Positions 53,440 to 63,644 of a stretch of 64,000 nucleotides of DNA are shown piece by piece; the first letter of the stretch is position 1; the number at the start of each line of letters is the position of its first letter. The stretch is from Pseudomonas izuensis. GTDB taxonomy: Bacteria > Pseudomonadota > Gammaproteobacteria > Pseudomonadales > Pseudomonadaceae. A program made the position numbers and the translations under genes. The stretch is from NCBI RefSeq assembly GCF_009861505.1, contig NZ_WTFT01000008.1:148266-212265 (forward strand), in the 5' to 3' direction. The notes beneath the pieces were generated by a model. It worked only from the letters and a program-made list of their open reading frames with translations. It did not search any database and was not told where the DNA came from.

Positions 53440-54345
53440 ATGGATCGTCTACAAGCAATGCGGGTGTTCGTCACGGTGGTCGACCTCGGCAGCCAATCGG
53501 CCGCCGCCGATCATCTGGAGCTGTCGCGGCCGGTGGTTTCCCGGTACCTGGCGGAACTGGAAGACTGGGTCGGCGCGCGCCTGATGCACCGCACCACCCG
53601 CAGATTGAGCCTGACCGCCGCCGGCAGCGAAACCCTGCCCCGGTGCCGACAGATGCTGGAACTGTGCAACGACCTGCAAGCCGCCGTCAGCGAGCCGGAC
53701 GAGGCACCCCGTGGCCTGTTGCGCATCAGCGTCAGCACCTCGTTCGGCCAGGCGCAACTGGCCGATGCCATGGCGGCGTACGTCAAGCGCTACCCCGGCG
53801 TCAGCATCGACATGCAGATGCTCGACCGCACGGTAAACCTGGTGGATGAGCGCATCGACCTGGCGATTCGCACCAGTAACGACCTGGATCCCAACCTGAT
53901 TGCCCGCCAGCTGACGGTCTGTCGCTCGGTGATCTGCGCCTCCCCCGCTTACTTGCGCGAGCATCCAGCGCCGCAGCGGGTCGAGGATTTGAGCCAGCAC
54001 AACTGCCTGACCCACTCCTATTTCGGCAAGAGCCTCTGGCATTTCGAACAGGACGGCGAGCAGATCTCGGTGCCCGTGCAAGGGAACATCAGCGCCAATG
54101 AAGCCAGCACACTGCTGCGCGCGGCCATGGCCGGAGCCGGGGTGGCGATGCTGCCCACGTATCAGGCCGGGGTGCATATTCACAACGGCGAACTGATCCG
54201 CTTGCTACCCCGGGCGGAACCGCGGCGGATGAACGTGTACGCGGTGTACGCCTCGCGCAAACACATGCCGGCGGCGTTGCGCAGCTTGCTGGATTTTCTG
54301 GTGGAGAGGTTTCCTGAAGAACCCGCGTGGGACGCCGGCCTGTAA
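53440..54345 (+). CDS. LysR family transcriptional regulator
   Basis: The 301-residue regulator has an N-terminal winged helix-turn-helix (MRVFVTVVDLGSQSAAADHL then SRPVVSRYLAELE) and an effector domain (about 90-295, with LLRISVSTSFGQAQL and ANEASTLLRAAMAGAGVAMLP). It fits the large group of LysR regulators next to quinone or NAD(P) oxidoreductases, as here with the divergent NmrA-like and metallo-hydrolase genes. Inducer unknown. Confidence 0.9.
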   Translation: MDRLQAMRVFVTVVDLGSQSAAADHLELSRPVVSRYLAELEDWVGARLMHRTTRRLSLTAAGSETLPRCRQMLELCNDLQAAVSEPDEAPRGLLRISVSTSFGQAQLADAMAAYVKRYPGVSIDMQMLDRTVNLVDERIDLAIRTSNDLDPNLIARQLTVCRSVICASPAYLREHPAPQRVEDLSQHNCLTHSYFGKSLWHFEQDGEQISVPVQGNISANEASTLLRAAMAGAGVAMLPTYQAGVHIHNGELIRLLPRAEPRRMNVYAVYASRKHMPAALRSLLDFLVERFPEEPAWDAGL

Positions 54346-54353
54346 ACACCGCC

Positions 54354-54442
54354 CCTGTAGGAGCTGGCTTGCCAGCGAAGGGGCCCTGAAAAATGGTGCA
54401 AGATTCGAGGCCGCCTTCGCTGGCAAGCCAGCTCCTACAAGG
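54354..54442. repeat. REP doublet (REPIN), class GCTGGCAAGCCAGC
   Basis: Arms at 54354-54381 and 54414-54442, just downstream of the LysR gene. Confidence 0.9.
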
Positions 54443-54521
54443 GTAATCAGTGCTGGCAACTCACTGGCGCTGACCTATGCTCAAGGTAGTACCCAAGGGT
54501 ATTCGTTCAGAGGTCTGCGCC

Positions 54522-54698
54522 ATGAACATCAAAACAAGAAGGTACCTCGCCATTTTCATCACCTGTGCGGTGACGCTCGGGTTGTATGGCGCGGCAGCCT
54601 GGCGTGTGGAGCAGTTGCGCAACCTGCCCCGTGATTACGCCAGCTGCAATTTCGAGCGTTGCATTCCCCACAACGCCACGCTCAACGCCCTGCGCTGA
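54522..54698 (+). CDS. Small single-pass membrane protein
   Basis: The 58-residue protein begins MNIKTRRYLAIFITCAV, a positive stretch then one membrane helix (about 8-27) ending GAAAWRV. The short outer part has two Cys (YASCNFERCIPH) that could pair in the periplasm. AGAGG lies 9 bases before the ATG at 54522. No homologue is recognised. Support is the good start site and the helix with positive-inside charge. Confidence 0.55.
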   Translation: MNIKTRRYLAIFITCAVTLGLYGAAAWRVEQLRNLPRDYASCNFERCIPHNATLNALR

Positions 54699-54722
54699 CG
54701 AATGCCGTTGGGGGATAGCTGA

Positions 54723-55619
54723 TCAGGCCTGATTGTCCTGGTCGGCCTTCAAGCGGTCGCGAAAAGCCTTGGGCGAAATCCCCACCCGGCGTCGGAACAG
54801 GCGCGTGAAGTTGGTCGGATCCGAAAACCCCAATACGTCGGACATTTCATAAATGGTCATGCTGGTGTAGGTCAGCAAGCGCTTGGCCTCCAGCAGCTGC
54901 CGTTCGTGCATGATCTGCAACGCCGGTTGCCCCGCCAGCTCGCGGCAGGTGCCGTTGAGGTGGGACACTGAAATGCCCAGCCGATGAGCCAGATCCTCGA
55001 CCTTGACGTGCTGGCGATAGGTCTCTTCCACCAGCTGAATGAAACCGTTGAGGTATTCCCGGGCACGCTGTGGCCGTTGGGACGCTGAACGTCGCTGGAT
55101 CACCTGACGGCTGACCCACACCATGATCACGCTGACCAGCGAATGCATGAGCATTTCCCGCGCCGGTTGATGACCTGTGTATTCGGTTTGCAAGGCAGCA
55201 AACAGGCTGTTGAGGTACTCACTGTCCTTGCCGGCCGGGTAACTTTCGGCCTGGGCCAGGGCATTCACCGAGTTACCCAATTGCGCTTGCAGATGGGCGA
55301 CCAGTGGCGCGGCCAGGGTCACGACGAATCCTTCGACGTCTTCGGAAAAACGATAGCCATGAATCGACAACGGCGGCATGACCAGAATCGACGGCTCATT
55401 CAGTTGCGTACGTTTGCCTTCGATTTCAAGCTCTGCCTGACCTTTGAATACGAAGAGCAACTGGCATAAATCGGCATGACGGTGGGGTTTGATTTCCCAT
55501 TGATGTTCGCGGCTGCGTTTGGAGATGGTTTCACAGTGCAGCAAGTCCGGGGTCGGCCAATCCAGGCTTTCACCGTAGAGCTTGAACACCGGAATCGAAG
55601 GCACGTCAGGCTTGTTCAT
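54723..55619 (-). CDS. pobR: AraC family regulator of 4-hydroxybenzoate catabolism (PobR)
   Basis: The 298-residue regulator has an N-terminal cupin (about 30-130, with KPHRHADLCQLLFVFKGQAEL) that should bind 4-hydroxybenzoate, and C-terminal helix-turn-helix motifs (VEDLAHRLGISVSHLN and MSDVLGFSDPTNFTRLFRRRVG). Its divergent position beside pobA and its family match the pseudomonad PobR activator. Start is the ATG at 55619. It should switch on pobA when substrate is present. Confidence 0.9.
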   Translation of the reverse strand: MNKPDVPSIPVFKLYGESLDWPTPDLLHCETISKRSREHQWEIKPHRHADLCQLLFVFKGQAELEIEGKRTQLNEPSILVMPPLSIHGYRFSEDVEGFVVTLAAPLVAHLQAQLGNSVNALAQAESYPAGKDSEYLNSLFAALQTEYTGHQPAREMLMHSLVSVIMVWVSRQVIQRRSASQRPQRAREYLNGFIQLVEETYRQHVKVEDLAHRLGISVSHLNGTCRELAGQPALQIMHERQLLEAKRLLTYTSMTIYEMSDVLGFSDPTNFTRLFRRRVGISPKAFRDRLKADQDNQA

Positions 55620-55644
55620 CACTTCAATCCAGGCCTCGGAATAG

Positions 55645-56994
<1,350 letters not shown>

Positions 56995-57073
56995 GCTGCT
57001 ACCGACTTACACTGGCGAGCATCCCCGCTCGCCCATGCCCCTTGCGGGACCCTCACTGCCCGCAGGTTCTCCC

Positions 57074-58591
57074 GTGACCAATCTCAACCATCCAGAAACG
57101 TCCAAACCGGCCATTCGCAGCGTACTGGTCGCCCTGATGATGGCGATCTTTCTTGGCGCGCTGGACCAAACCATTGTCGCCGTGTCGATGCCGGCCATTT
57201 CCGCGCAATTCAAGGACGTCAGCCTGCTGGCCTGGGTGATTTCCGGCTACATGGTGGCGATGACGGTGGCGGTGCCGATCTACGGCAAACTGGGCGATCT
57301 GTACGGGCGGCGCAAGTTGATGCTGTTCGGCATGGGCGTGTTCACCCTGGCATCGCTGTTCTGCGGCATGGCCCAGAGCATGGAGCAATTGGTGCTGGCG
57401 CGGATTCTTCAGGGGATCGGCGCGGGCGGGATGATTTCGGTCAGCCAGGCGATCATTGGCGACATCGTGCCGCCGCGCGAGCGCGGCCGCTATCAGGGTT
57501 ATTTCAGCAGCATGTACGCGGTGGCCAGTGTGGCCGGTCCGGTACTCGGCGGCTACATGACCGAATACCTGTCCTGGCGCTGGGTGTTCCTGATCAACCT
57601 GCCATTGGGGCTGGGCGCCTGGCTGGTGGCAAACCGCAATCTGGTGGGGCTGCCGATTCCGCAACGCAAACCGGTTATCGACTACCTTGGCACACTGCTG
57701 ATGATTATCGGCCTGACCGCGCTGTTGCTCGGGATCACTCAGGTCGGCCAGGGACATTCATGGCGCAGCCGCGAAGTGTTCGGTCTGTTCGCTTGCGCGG
57801 TGATGGTGCTGGCGGTGTTCGTCTGGCATGAACGTCGCGCGCGGGAGCCGTTGCTGCCGATGCACCTGTTCGCCAACCGCAACGCCCTGCTGTGCTGGTG
57901 CACGATTTTCTTCACCAGTTTCCAGGCCATTTCGCTGATCGTGCTGATGCCGTTGCGCTTCCAGAGCGTCACCGGCGCCGGGGCCGACAGCGCCGCGCTG
58001 CATTTGCTGCCGCTGGCCATGGGGCTGCCGATTGGCGCGTATTTCGCCGGGCGTCGCACCTCGGTGACCGGTCGGTACAAACCGCAGATTCTCACCGGCG
58101 CGATCCTGATGCCGATCTCGATTCTCGGCATGGCCTTCAGCCCGCCCAACGCCACATTACTGAGCAGCCTGTTCATGCTACTGAGCGGCATCGCCGGCGG
58201 CATGCAGTTCCCGACTTCGCTGGTGGGGACGCAGAACTCGGTGGAACAGCGCGACATCGGCGTCGCCACCAGCACCACCAACCTGTTCCGTTCGCTGGGT
58301 GGTGCAGTGGGGGTGGCGTTGATGTCGGCACTCTTGCTGGCGTTATTGCAGGACTCGAGCTTCGCGCACCTGGCCGGCTCGTCGCTGATCAACGAAGGGC
58401 ATTCGGGCAATGTCCTGCTGGACGGCCTCAACGCCGTACCGGGGGATGCGCAGAACGCCTTGCGCGCCGAATTGCTGTTGACCTTCCGGCATTTGCTGAT
58501 GGTCAGTGCCGCGGTGTCCCTGCTGGGACTGGCCGCGGCGATTGCCATGCCGAACAGGTTGTTGCGGGGCCGGGAAGACAAGGTTCGGTAG
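57074..58591 (+). CDS. DHA2-family MFS drug efflux transporter (EmrB/QacA-like, 14 helices)
   Basis: The protein has about 505 residues if it starts at the GTG at 57074; an ATG at 57035 would add 13. Family motifs are LDQTIVAVSMPAI in helix 1, GKLGDLYGRRK in the 2-3 loop, and RILQGIGAGGM and GPVLGGYMTEYLSWRWVFLINLPLG (motif C). Fourteen helices fit drug:H+ antiporters. No membrane-fusion partner is adjacent. Its position 79 bases after pobA leaves open a role in aromatic acid export. Confidence 0.9.
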   Translation: MTNLNHPETSKPAIRSVLVALMMAIFLGALDQTIVAVSMPAISAQFKDVSLLAWVISGYMVAMTVAVPIYGKLGDLYGRRKLMLFGMGVFTLASLFCGMAQSMEQLVLARILQGIGAGGMISVSQAIIGDIVPPRERGRYQGYFSSMYAVASVAGPVLGGYMTEYLSWRWVFLINLPLGLGAWLVANRNLVGLPIPQRKPVIDYLGTLLMIIGLTALLLGITQVGQGHSWRSREVFGLFACAVMVLAVFVWHERRAREPLLPMHLFANRNALLCWCTIFFTSFQAISLIVLMPLRFQSVTGAGADSAALHLLPLAMGLPIGAYFAGRRTSVTGRYKPQILTGAILMPISILGMAFSPPNATLLSSLFMLLSGIAGGMQFPTSLVGTQNSVEQRDIGVATSTTNLFRSLGGAVGVALMSALLLALLQDSSFAHLAGSSLINEGHSGNVLLDGLNAVPGDAQNALRAELLLTFRHLLMVSAAVSLLGLAAAIAMPNRLLRGREDKVR

Positions 58592-58607
58592 CCAGACCGC
58601 GTCGCCT

Positions 58608-58673
58608 GCATCGCGGGCAAGCCCGCTCCCACAGGATTTGCACGGTCCTTGTGGGAGCGGGCTTGCCCGCGAT
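58608..58673. repeat. REP doublet (REPIN), class GCGGGCAAGCC
   Basis: Arms at 58608-58634 and 58647-58673, 12 bases apart, downstream of the MFS gene. Confidence 0.9.
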
Positions 58674-58704
58674 GGACTCAAGAGCGCCGCGCTTATCCTG
58701 TCAC

Positions 58705-58750
58705 CCCGCGTTTTCGTTGACGACCATCGCGAGCAAGCTCGCTCCTACAA
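58705..58750. repeat. Single REP with conserved flank
   Basis: One CATCGCGAGCAAGCTCGCTC arm plus the upstream flank GCGTTTTCGTTGACG, matching 34526-34571 with only two changes. It has no inverted partner of its own class nearby. Confidence 0.8.
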
Positions 58751-58764
58751 ATACCCGCCAGGTT

Positions 58765-59640
58765 TTACTGACGGGCGCGCAGTTGCTGTTGCAGGTTCTG
58801 GATCTGCGCCTGAAGGGTGTTGATATTGCGGGTGACCTGGCCACGGAAGGCGTCAAACTCGGCGATGTTGGCCGAGCTTTGGGAAGTCGCCGGGCGATTG
58901 TCCTGCTGGCTTTTGAGGATGACGACTTCCTGTTCCAGGCGATCGATGGCGGCGGTCGGGTTGCCTTGTTTCTTCAAGGCGGTGATGTCGGCGCCGAGGC
59001 TTTTCAACTGGGCGTCGAATTTTTCCGTGTCCGCCGGGGCGCTTTTCAGTGTGGCTACGTCACTGTTCAAGACTTTGACCTGAGCCTGCAATTGAATGGT
59101 GGCCGTCTGTTGCTCAGTGTTCTGGGCAGTGATCTGTGCCAGATGCTTGTCGAGCTCGGTGGTTTGCGCGGTCATCTGCGCCAGGCGCTTGTCCAGGTCC
59201 GAAGCCTGACCGGCCACGCCTTGTTGCTGTTTGCCCTGATCCTGCAGCTTGCTTTCCAGTTGCTTGATTTGCAGCTTCAAGGCTTCGCTGTCGCTGGTGA
59301 CGTTGGTCTGGCTGGCCACAACCTTTCCGGAAATGTCCTGCAAGCGCCCCGCCGCTTCCTCACTGATGCGCGCGAAACTTTCCTGGGTCGCCACCAGTTG
59401 CTGCTCCATCAGCGAGATCTGCTGGAAGCTCCACCAGGCCAGGCCTGCAAATGCAAAGAACAACGCGCCCACCAGCGCCCACAACGGCCCGGTACTCGGG
59501 CTCTTGACCTTGACCACAGGTGTCGTGCGCGAATGCACGGAGGTACGCGCGGTGGGTACATAGTCATCGTCGTCGAGGCTGTCGGCACGCAGGCTCGGTA
59601 CATCATCGAAGTCGTCGTTGGCATCGTTACGCATGGACAT
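58765..59640 (-). CDS. Single-pass membrane protein with long coiled coil
   Basis: The 291-residue protein has an acidic cytosolic N-terminus (DANDDFDDVPSLRADSLDDDD), one membrane helix (about 50-72, LWALVGALFFAFAGLAWW) and a Gln/Ala-rich coiled coil to the end (ISLMEQQLVATQES, TAQTTELDKHLAQITAQNTEQQ). The coiled coil should lie in the periplasm by charge. No enzyme motif. Start ATG 59640 or 59634. It may be an envelope spacer or scaffold; function unknown. Confidence 0.78.
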   Translation of the reverse strand: MSMRNDANDDFDDVPSLRADSLDDDDYVPTARTSVHSRTTPVVKVKSPSTGPLWALVGALFFAFAGLAWWSFQQISLMEQQLVATQESFARISEEAAGRLQDISGKVVASQTNVTSDSEALKLQIKQLESKLQDQGKQQQGVAGQASDLDKRLAQMTAQTTELDKHLAQITAQNTEQQTATIQLQAQVKVLNSDVATLKSAPADTEKFDAQLKSLGADITALKKQGNPTAAIDRLEQEVVILKSQQDNRPATSQSSANIAEFDAFRGQVTRNINTLQAQIQNLQQQLRARQ

Positions 59641-59743
59641 TGAGTCAACCTTTGTGAAACGGTGATGGCTTGATGCGGCGAGTATAACCCCCACAGTCGC
59701 ACCGATTGACCCTCAACCCCCGAGTCGGTTCAGTGTGGGCGGT

Positions 59744-60736
59744 TCAGCGAATAGCCTGGGCCTTCCACCAACCGCAAAACTCATCGAGGGCGGTCCACAG
59801 GCTCACCTTCGGGTCGTAATCCAGATAATGCCGGGCGCGGCTGATGTCCAGGGTGAAATTTTTGTTCATGACCTGCATGCCCAGTCGCGACAGGGTCGGT
59901 TCCGGGCGACCCGGCCACAGCTTGCACGCGCCTTCGTTGAGGGCGGCGACGCTGTAGGCCAAACCGTAGGAACGGTAGCGCGTAACTTGTGGGACTTCCA
60001 TGTTGCGCATGACGTAATTGACCACATCCCACAACGGGATCGGCGTTCCGTTGCTGATGTTGTAGGCCTTGCCCAAGGCTGAACCACTGGCCAGCAAACT
60101 GCTGAGCAACGCTTCATTGAGGTTTTGCACACTGGTGAAATCGACTTTATTCAGGCCGTTGCCGATGATTGCCAGGCGGCCCTTGCGCTGCATGTTGAGC
60201 AGACGCGGGAAAATGCTCATGTCGCCGGCACCGGTGACGAAACGCGGACGCAGTGCCAGGGTTTCGAGGCCGAATTCCTGGGCGCCGAACACTTTTTGCT
60301 CGGCCAGGTATTTGGTCGCGGCGTAGGGATGCTTGAAGCGTTTGGGCACCTGTTCTTCGGTCAGGCCCAAGTGATCGCGGCCATCGAAGTAGATCGACGG
60401 CGAGGACAAATGCACCAGGCGCCGAACCCGCTGCTTCAAACAGGCCTCGACCACGTTTTCGGTGACCTGGACATTGCCTTGGTGAAAATCCTGATAGCGC
60501 CCCCACAGGCCGACGGCGCCGGCGCAATGCACCACGGCCTCGACATCGGAACACAACTCGCGGGTGAATTGCGGGTCGCTCAAATCGCCCTGGATAAATT
60601 CGGCGCCACGCCGCACCAGATGCTCCACACCCTCGGCCCGGCGACCGTTGACCCGCACGTCCAGGCCTTGCTCCAGGGCGAAACGCGCAAAGCGCCCGCC
60701 GATGAAACTGCTTGCGCCGGTGACCAGAATTTTCAT
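59744..60736 (-). CDS. NAD(P)-dependent epimerase/dehydratase (extended SDR)
   Basis: The 330-residue protein starts KILVTGASSFIGGRFARF (GxxGxxG), has HCAGAVGLWG, the catalytic Ser/Tyr/Lys in HLSSPSIYFDG and HPYAATKYLAEQ (YxxxK), and a sterol-dehydrogenase-like layout (VDFTSVQNLNEALL, YNISNGTPIPLWDV). The 3-beta-hydroxysteroid dehydrogenase/OleD-like branch is likely, acting on a lipid or sugar alcohol. It is alone between the coiled-coil gene and argP. Substrate unknown. Confidence 0.88.
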   Translation of the reverse strand: MKILVTGASSFIGGRFARFALEQGLDVRVNGRRAEGVEHLVRRGAEFIQGDLSDPQFTRELCSDVEAVVHCAGAVGLWGRYQDFHQGNVQVTENVVEACLKQRVRRLVHLSSPSIYFDGRDHLGLTEEQVPKRFKHPYAATKYLAEQKVFGAQEFGLETLALRPRFVTGAGDMSIFPRLLNMQRKGRLAIIGNGLNKVDFTSVQNLNEALLSSLLASGSALGKAYNISNGTPIPLWDVVNYVMRNMEVPQVTRYRSYGLAYSVAALNEGACKLWPGRPEPTLSRLGMQVMNKNFTLDISRARHYLDYDPKVSLWTALDEFCGWWKAQAIR

Positions 60737-60790
60737 GTAGTGCTCCGAATATTTCTTTTTGCGTATTGCGTGAGGTCTTGACGCTGCCCG

Positions 60791-61684
60791 TCAGTTCAAC
60801 GGCACCAGCCATTGCTTCGACGCGCGTACCAACTGATCGGTGAGCAGACCCAGCAACTGACCGCCATTGCGCCAATGATGCCAGTACAGCGGCACATCGA
60901 TCGGTTTATCTGGCAAAAGCTCCAGCAAAGTGCCGCGTTCCAGTTGTTCGCGTACCTGTAGTTCCGGGACCAGCCCCCAGCCGAGCCCGGCTTCGGTGAG
61001 TCGGATGAAGCCTTCTGACGACGGGCATAAATGGTGTTCGAATCCGCCATCGACGCCCAAGGACGCAAGATAACGATGCTGCAGGAAATCATCCGGGCCG
61101 AATACCAGGGCCGGGGTTCGGGCCAACTGCCCGGCATGTACGCCTTGGGGGAAATGTCGGGCAATGAAAGCCGGGCTGGCCAATGCCCGGTAGCGCATCG
61201 CTCCCAGCAACACGCTGCGGGCGCCGGCCACCGGCCGCTCGCTGGCACACAGGCAGGCCGCCACTTCCCCTGCGCGCATGCGTTTGAGGCCGACGGTCTG
61301 GTCTTCGACGATCAGGTCCAGCAATACATGCTGATCCGCGCAAAAATCCCCCACGGCCTGCGCCCACCAGGTCGCCAGACTGTCGGCGTTCAACGCGATG
61401 CGCAGGCGTTCCGGCACACCTTCTTCGTCCAGCGCCGGCACCAGGCTCTGCAAGTCACGCTCAAGCAAGCGCACCTGCTGCACATGGTTGAGCAGACGCC
61501 GGCCAATCTCGGTTGGAGACGGTGGCGTACCTCGTACCAGCACCGGCTGGCCAACCCGCGCTTCAAGCAATTTGATGCGCTGGGAAATCGCCGATTGCGA
61601 CAAACCCAGGACCTGCGCAGCCCGTTCGAAACCCGCCTGCTCGACCACCGCGGCCAGGGCAGAAAGCAATTTATAGTCGAACAT
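60791..61684 (-). CDS. argP: LysR family regulator ArgP (IciA)
   Basis: The 297-residue regulator has the helix-turn-helix FERAAQVLGLSQSAISQRIKLLE and an effector domain with LNADSLATWW and VEDQTVGLKRMRAGEVAACLC, both typical of ArgP. ArgP activates the argO exporter in answer to arginine and is restrained by lysine. It is divergent from an ACT-domain gene and argO, the expected arrangement. Confidence 0.92.
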   Translation of the reverse strand: MFDYKLLSALAAVVEQAGFERAAQVLGLSQSAISQRIKLLEARVGQPVLVRGTPPSPTEIGRRLLNHVQQVRLLERDLQSLVPALDEEGVPERLRIALNADSLATWWAQAVGDFCADQHVLLDLIVEDQTVGLKRMRAGEVAACLCASERPVAGARSVLLGAMRYRALASPAFIARHFPQGVHAGQLARTPALVFGPDDFLQHRYLASLGVDGGFEHHLCPSSEGFIRLTEAGLGWGLVPELQVREQLERGTLLELLPDKPIDVPLYWHHWRNGGQLLGLLTDQLVRASKQWLVPLN

Positions 61685-61780
61685 CAGTTTTCCTAATGAG
61701 CGATCAGCATTATTGGTTTTTCTTATACAGCGATGTACCAGAGAATAGCCAGCAAGAACTCTTGAACAGGAAACACCGAC

Positions 61781-62182
61781 ATGGCTGGCGAAACTTCATT
61801 GGCAACGCTGCTACGCAGCATGAGCCCGCAACTCAATGCCGGCGAATACGTGTTCTGCACCTTGCACGACGGGCAATTGCCTTCAGGCCTGGACATCGTC
61901 GGCAGCTTCCGTGAGCAAGAAGGCCTGACGGTCATTCTTGAACGGTCCCACGCTGAACGGGCCGGTTTCAGTTTCGACTACGTCGCGGCCTGGATCACCT
62001 TGAACGTGCACTCGGCCCTCGAGGCCGTCGGCCTGACCGCCGCGTTTGCCACCGCACTCGGACAAGCCGGTATCAGCTGCAACGTGATCGCCGGCTATTA
62101 CCACGACCATTTGTTCGTCGGCCAGGCCGACGCCGAGCGCGCGATGCAAGTGCTGCGCGACCTGGCAGCGAACGCGGAGTAA
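61781..62182 (+). CDS. ACT domain-containing protein
   Basis: The 133-residue protein contains an ACT-type fold: GEYVFCTLHDGQLPSG, LTVILERSHAERAGF, SALEAVGLTAAFATALGQAGISCNVIAGYYHDHLFV. ACT domains bind amino acids. The stop is 5 bases before the argO start, so they are one transcript; the ArgP regulator is divergent. It may be an amino acid sensor or buffer for the exporter, but no partner enzyme domain is attached. Confidence 0.85.
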   Translation: MAGETSLATLLRSMSPQLNAGEYVFCTLHDGQLPSGLDIVGSFREQEGLTVILERSHAERAGFSFDYVAAWITLNVHSALEAVGLTAAFATALGQAGISCNVIAGYYHDHLFVGQADAERAMQVLRDLAANAE

Positions 62183-62187
62183 CCCTC

Positions 62188-62790
62188 ATGTGGCAAAGCT
62201 ATGTAAATGGCCTGTTGGTGGCCTTCGGCCTGATCATGGCGATCGGCACGCAAAACGCGTTTGTGCTGGCGCAAAGCCTGCGACGTGAACATCACCTGCC
62301 GGTGGCGGCACTGTGCGTGATGTGCGATGCGATTCTGGTGGCCGCCGGGGTGTTCGGCCTGGCCACGGTACTGGCGCAGAACCCGACCCTGTTGGCGGTC
62401 GCCCGCTGGGGGGGCGCGGTGTTTTTGATCTGGTATGGCAGTCAGGCGTTGCGCCGGGCTTTTTCAAAACAAAGCCTGCAGCAGGGTGAAAATCAGACCG
62501 TTCGTTCGTTGCGGGCAGTGATGCTCAGTGCGTTGGCCGTGACACTGCTCAACCCCCATGTGTATCTGGACACCGTTTTGCTGATCGGCTCCCTTGGCGC
62601 GCAACAAACCGAGCCCGGCGCTTATGTGGTCGGTGCGGCCAGTGCCTCGTTGCTGTGGTTTTTCACGCTGGCACTGGGCGCCGCATGGCTGGCTCCGTGG
62701 CTGGCTCGGCCAAGTACCTGGCGAATCCTCGATCTGCTGGTGGCTGTCATGATGTTCGCTGTAGCGCTGCAACTGATCATGGCTGGCTGA
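62188..62790 (+). CDS. argO: LysE/ArgO family amino acid exporter
   Basis: The 200-residue protein has five or six helices and starts LLVAFGLIMAIGTQNAFVLAQSLRREH, the LysE/ArgO signature. ALAVTLLNPHVYLDTVLLIGSLG is the second conserved half. It exports L-arginine (and possibly lysine) to avoid build-up. The divergent argP gene and co-transcribed ACT-domain gene support ArgO over other LysE-family members. Confidence 0.92.
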   Translation: MWQSYVNGLLVAFGLIMAIGTQNAFVLAQSLRREHHLPVAALCVMCDAILVAAGVFGLATVLAQNPTLLAVARWGGAVFLIWYGSQALRRAFSKQSLQQGENQTVRSLRAVMLSALAVTLLNPHVYLDTVLLIGSLGAQQTEPGAYVVGAASASLLWFFTLALGAAWLAPWLARPSTWRILDLLVAVMMFAVALQLIMAG

Positions 62791-62967
62791 TTTATTCCAA
62801 AAGGCTCTGGAACCTCTATTCCACACAGTTGTTGCGTGGTTATGCCGCACCCCCGGTGCTATGATCCGACACCTGCGCCGCAAAGAGTATAAAACTCCCC
62901 GGCGCTTGTCTGGCCGCCCGTGATCGGCCTTGCGCCCACCGCAACTGACCTGATTAGGAGATCCACC

Positions 62968-63564
62968 ATGGCTTTCGAATTGCCGCCACTGCCTTACGCA
63001 CACGATGCACTGCAGCCGCACATTTCCAAGGAAACTCTGGAATACCACCACGACAAGCACCACAACACCTATGTCGTGAACCTGAACAACCTGGTGCCAG
63101 GCACCGAGTTCGAAGGCAAGACCCTGGAAGAAATCGTCAAGACTTCCTCGGGCGGTATCTTCAACAACGCCGCTCAGGTCTGGAACCACACTTTCTACTG
63201 GAACTGCCTGGCGCCAAACGCTGGCGGTCAACCAACCGGCAAACTGGCTGAAGCCATCAACGCTGCGTTCGGTTCGTTCGACAAGTTCAAGGAAGAGTTC
63301 AGCAAGACCTCCATCGGCACCTTCGGCTCCGGCTGGGGCTGGCTGGTGAAAAAAGCTGACGGTTCCCTGGGCCTGGCCAGCACCATCGGCGCCGGCAACC
63401 CGCTGACCAACGGCGACACCCCGCTGCTGACCTGCGACGTCTGGGAACACGCTTACTACATCGACTACCGCAACCTGCGTCCTAAGTACGTCGAAGCGTT
63501 CTGGAACCTGGTCAACTGGAAATTCGTGGCTGAGCAGTTCGAAGGCAAAACCTTCACCGCTTAA
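62968..63564 (+). CDS. sodB: Iron superoxide dismutase SodB
   Basis: The 198-residue enzyme converts superoxide to hydrogen peroxide and oxygen. Metal ligands are in [24 protein letters not shown] and the signature [13 protein letters not shown]. The Gln just before WNH (AAQVWNH) and AAQ order mark the iron type rather than the manganese type. GAGA precedes the ATG at 62968. A possible -10 TATGAT lies at 62860-62865. A strong terminator follows. Confidence 0.97.
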   Translation: MAFELPPLPYAHDALQPHISKETLEYHHDKHHNTYVVNLNNLVPGTEFEGKTLEEIVKTSSGGIFNNAAQVWNHTFYWNCLAPNAGGQPTGKLAEAINAAFGSFDKFKEEFSKTSIGTFGSGWGWLVKKADGSLGLASTIGAGNPLTNGDTPLLTCDVWEHAYYIDYRNLRPKYVEAFWNLVNWKFVAEQFEGKTFTA

Positions 63565-63578
63565 GCTCGATGTCAGTC

Positions 63579-63610
63579 AAAAAACCCGGCTTTTATGCCG
63601 GGTTTTTTTA
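63579..63610 (+). terminator. Intrinsic terminator of sodB
   Basis: AAAACCCGGC/GCCGGGTTTT stem (63580-63589 with 63596-63605, roughly), loop TTTTAT, then a T-run. Confidence 0.9.
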
Positions 63611-63644
63611 TGGGCCGGGTAATGAGCGAAGAGTTGTGGCGCTT

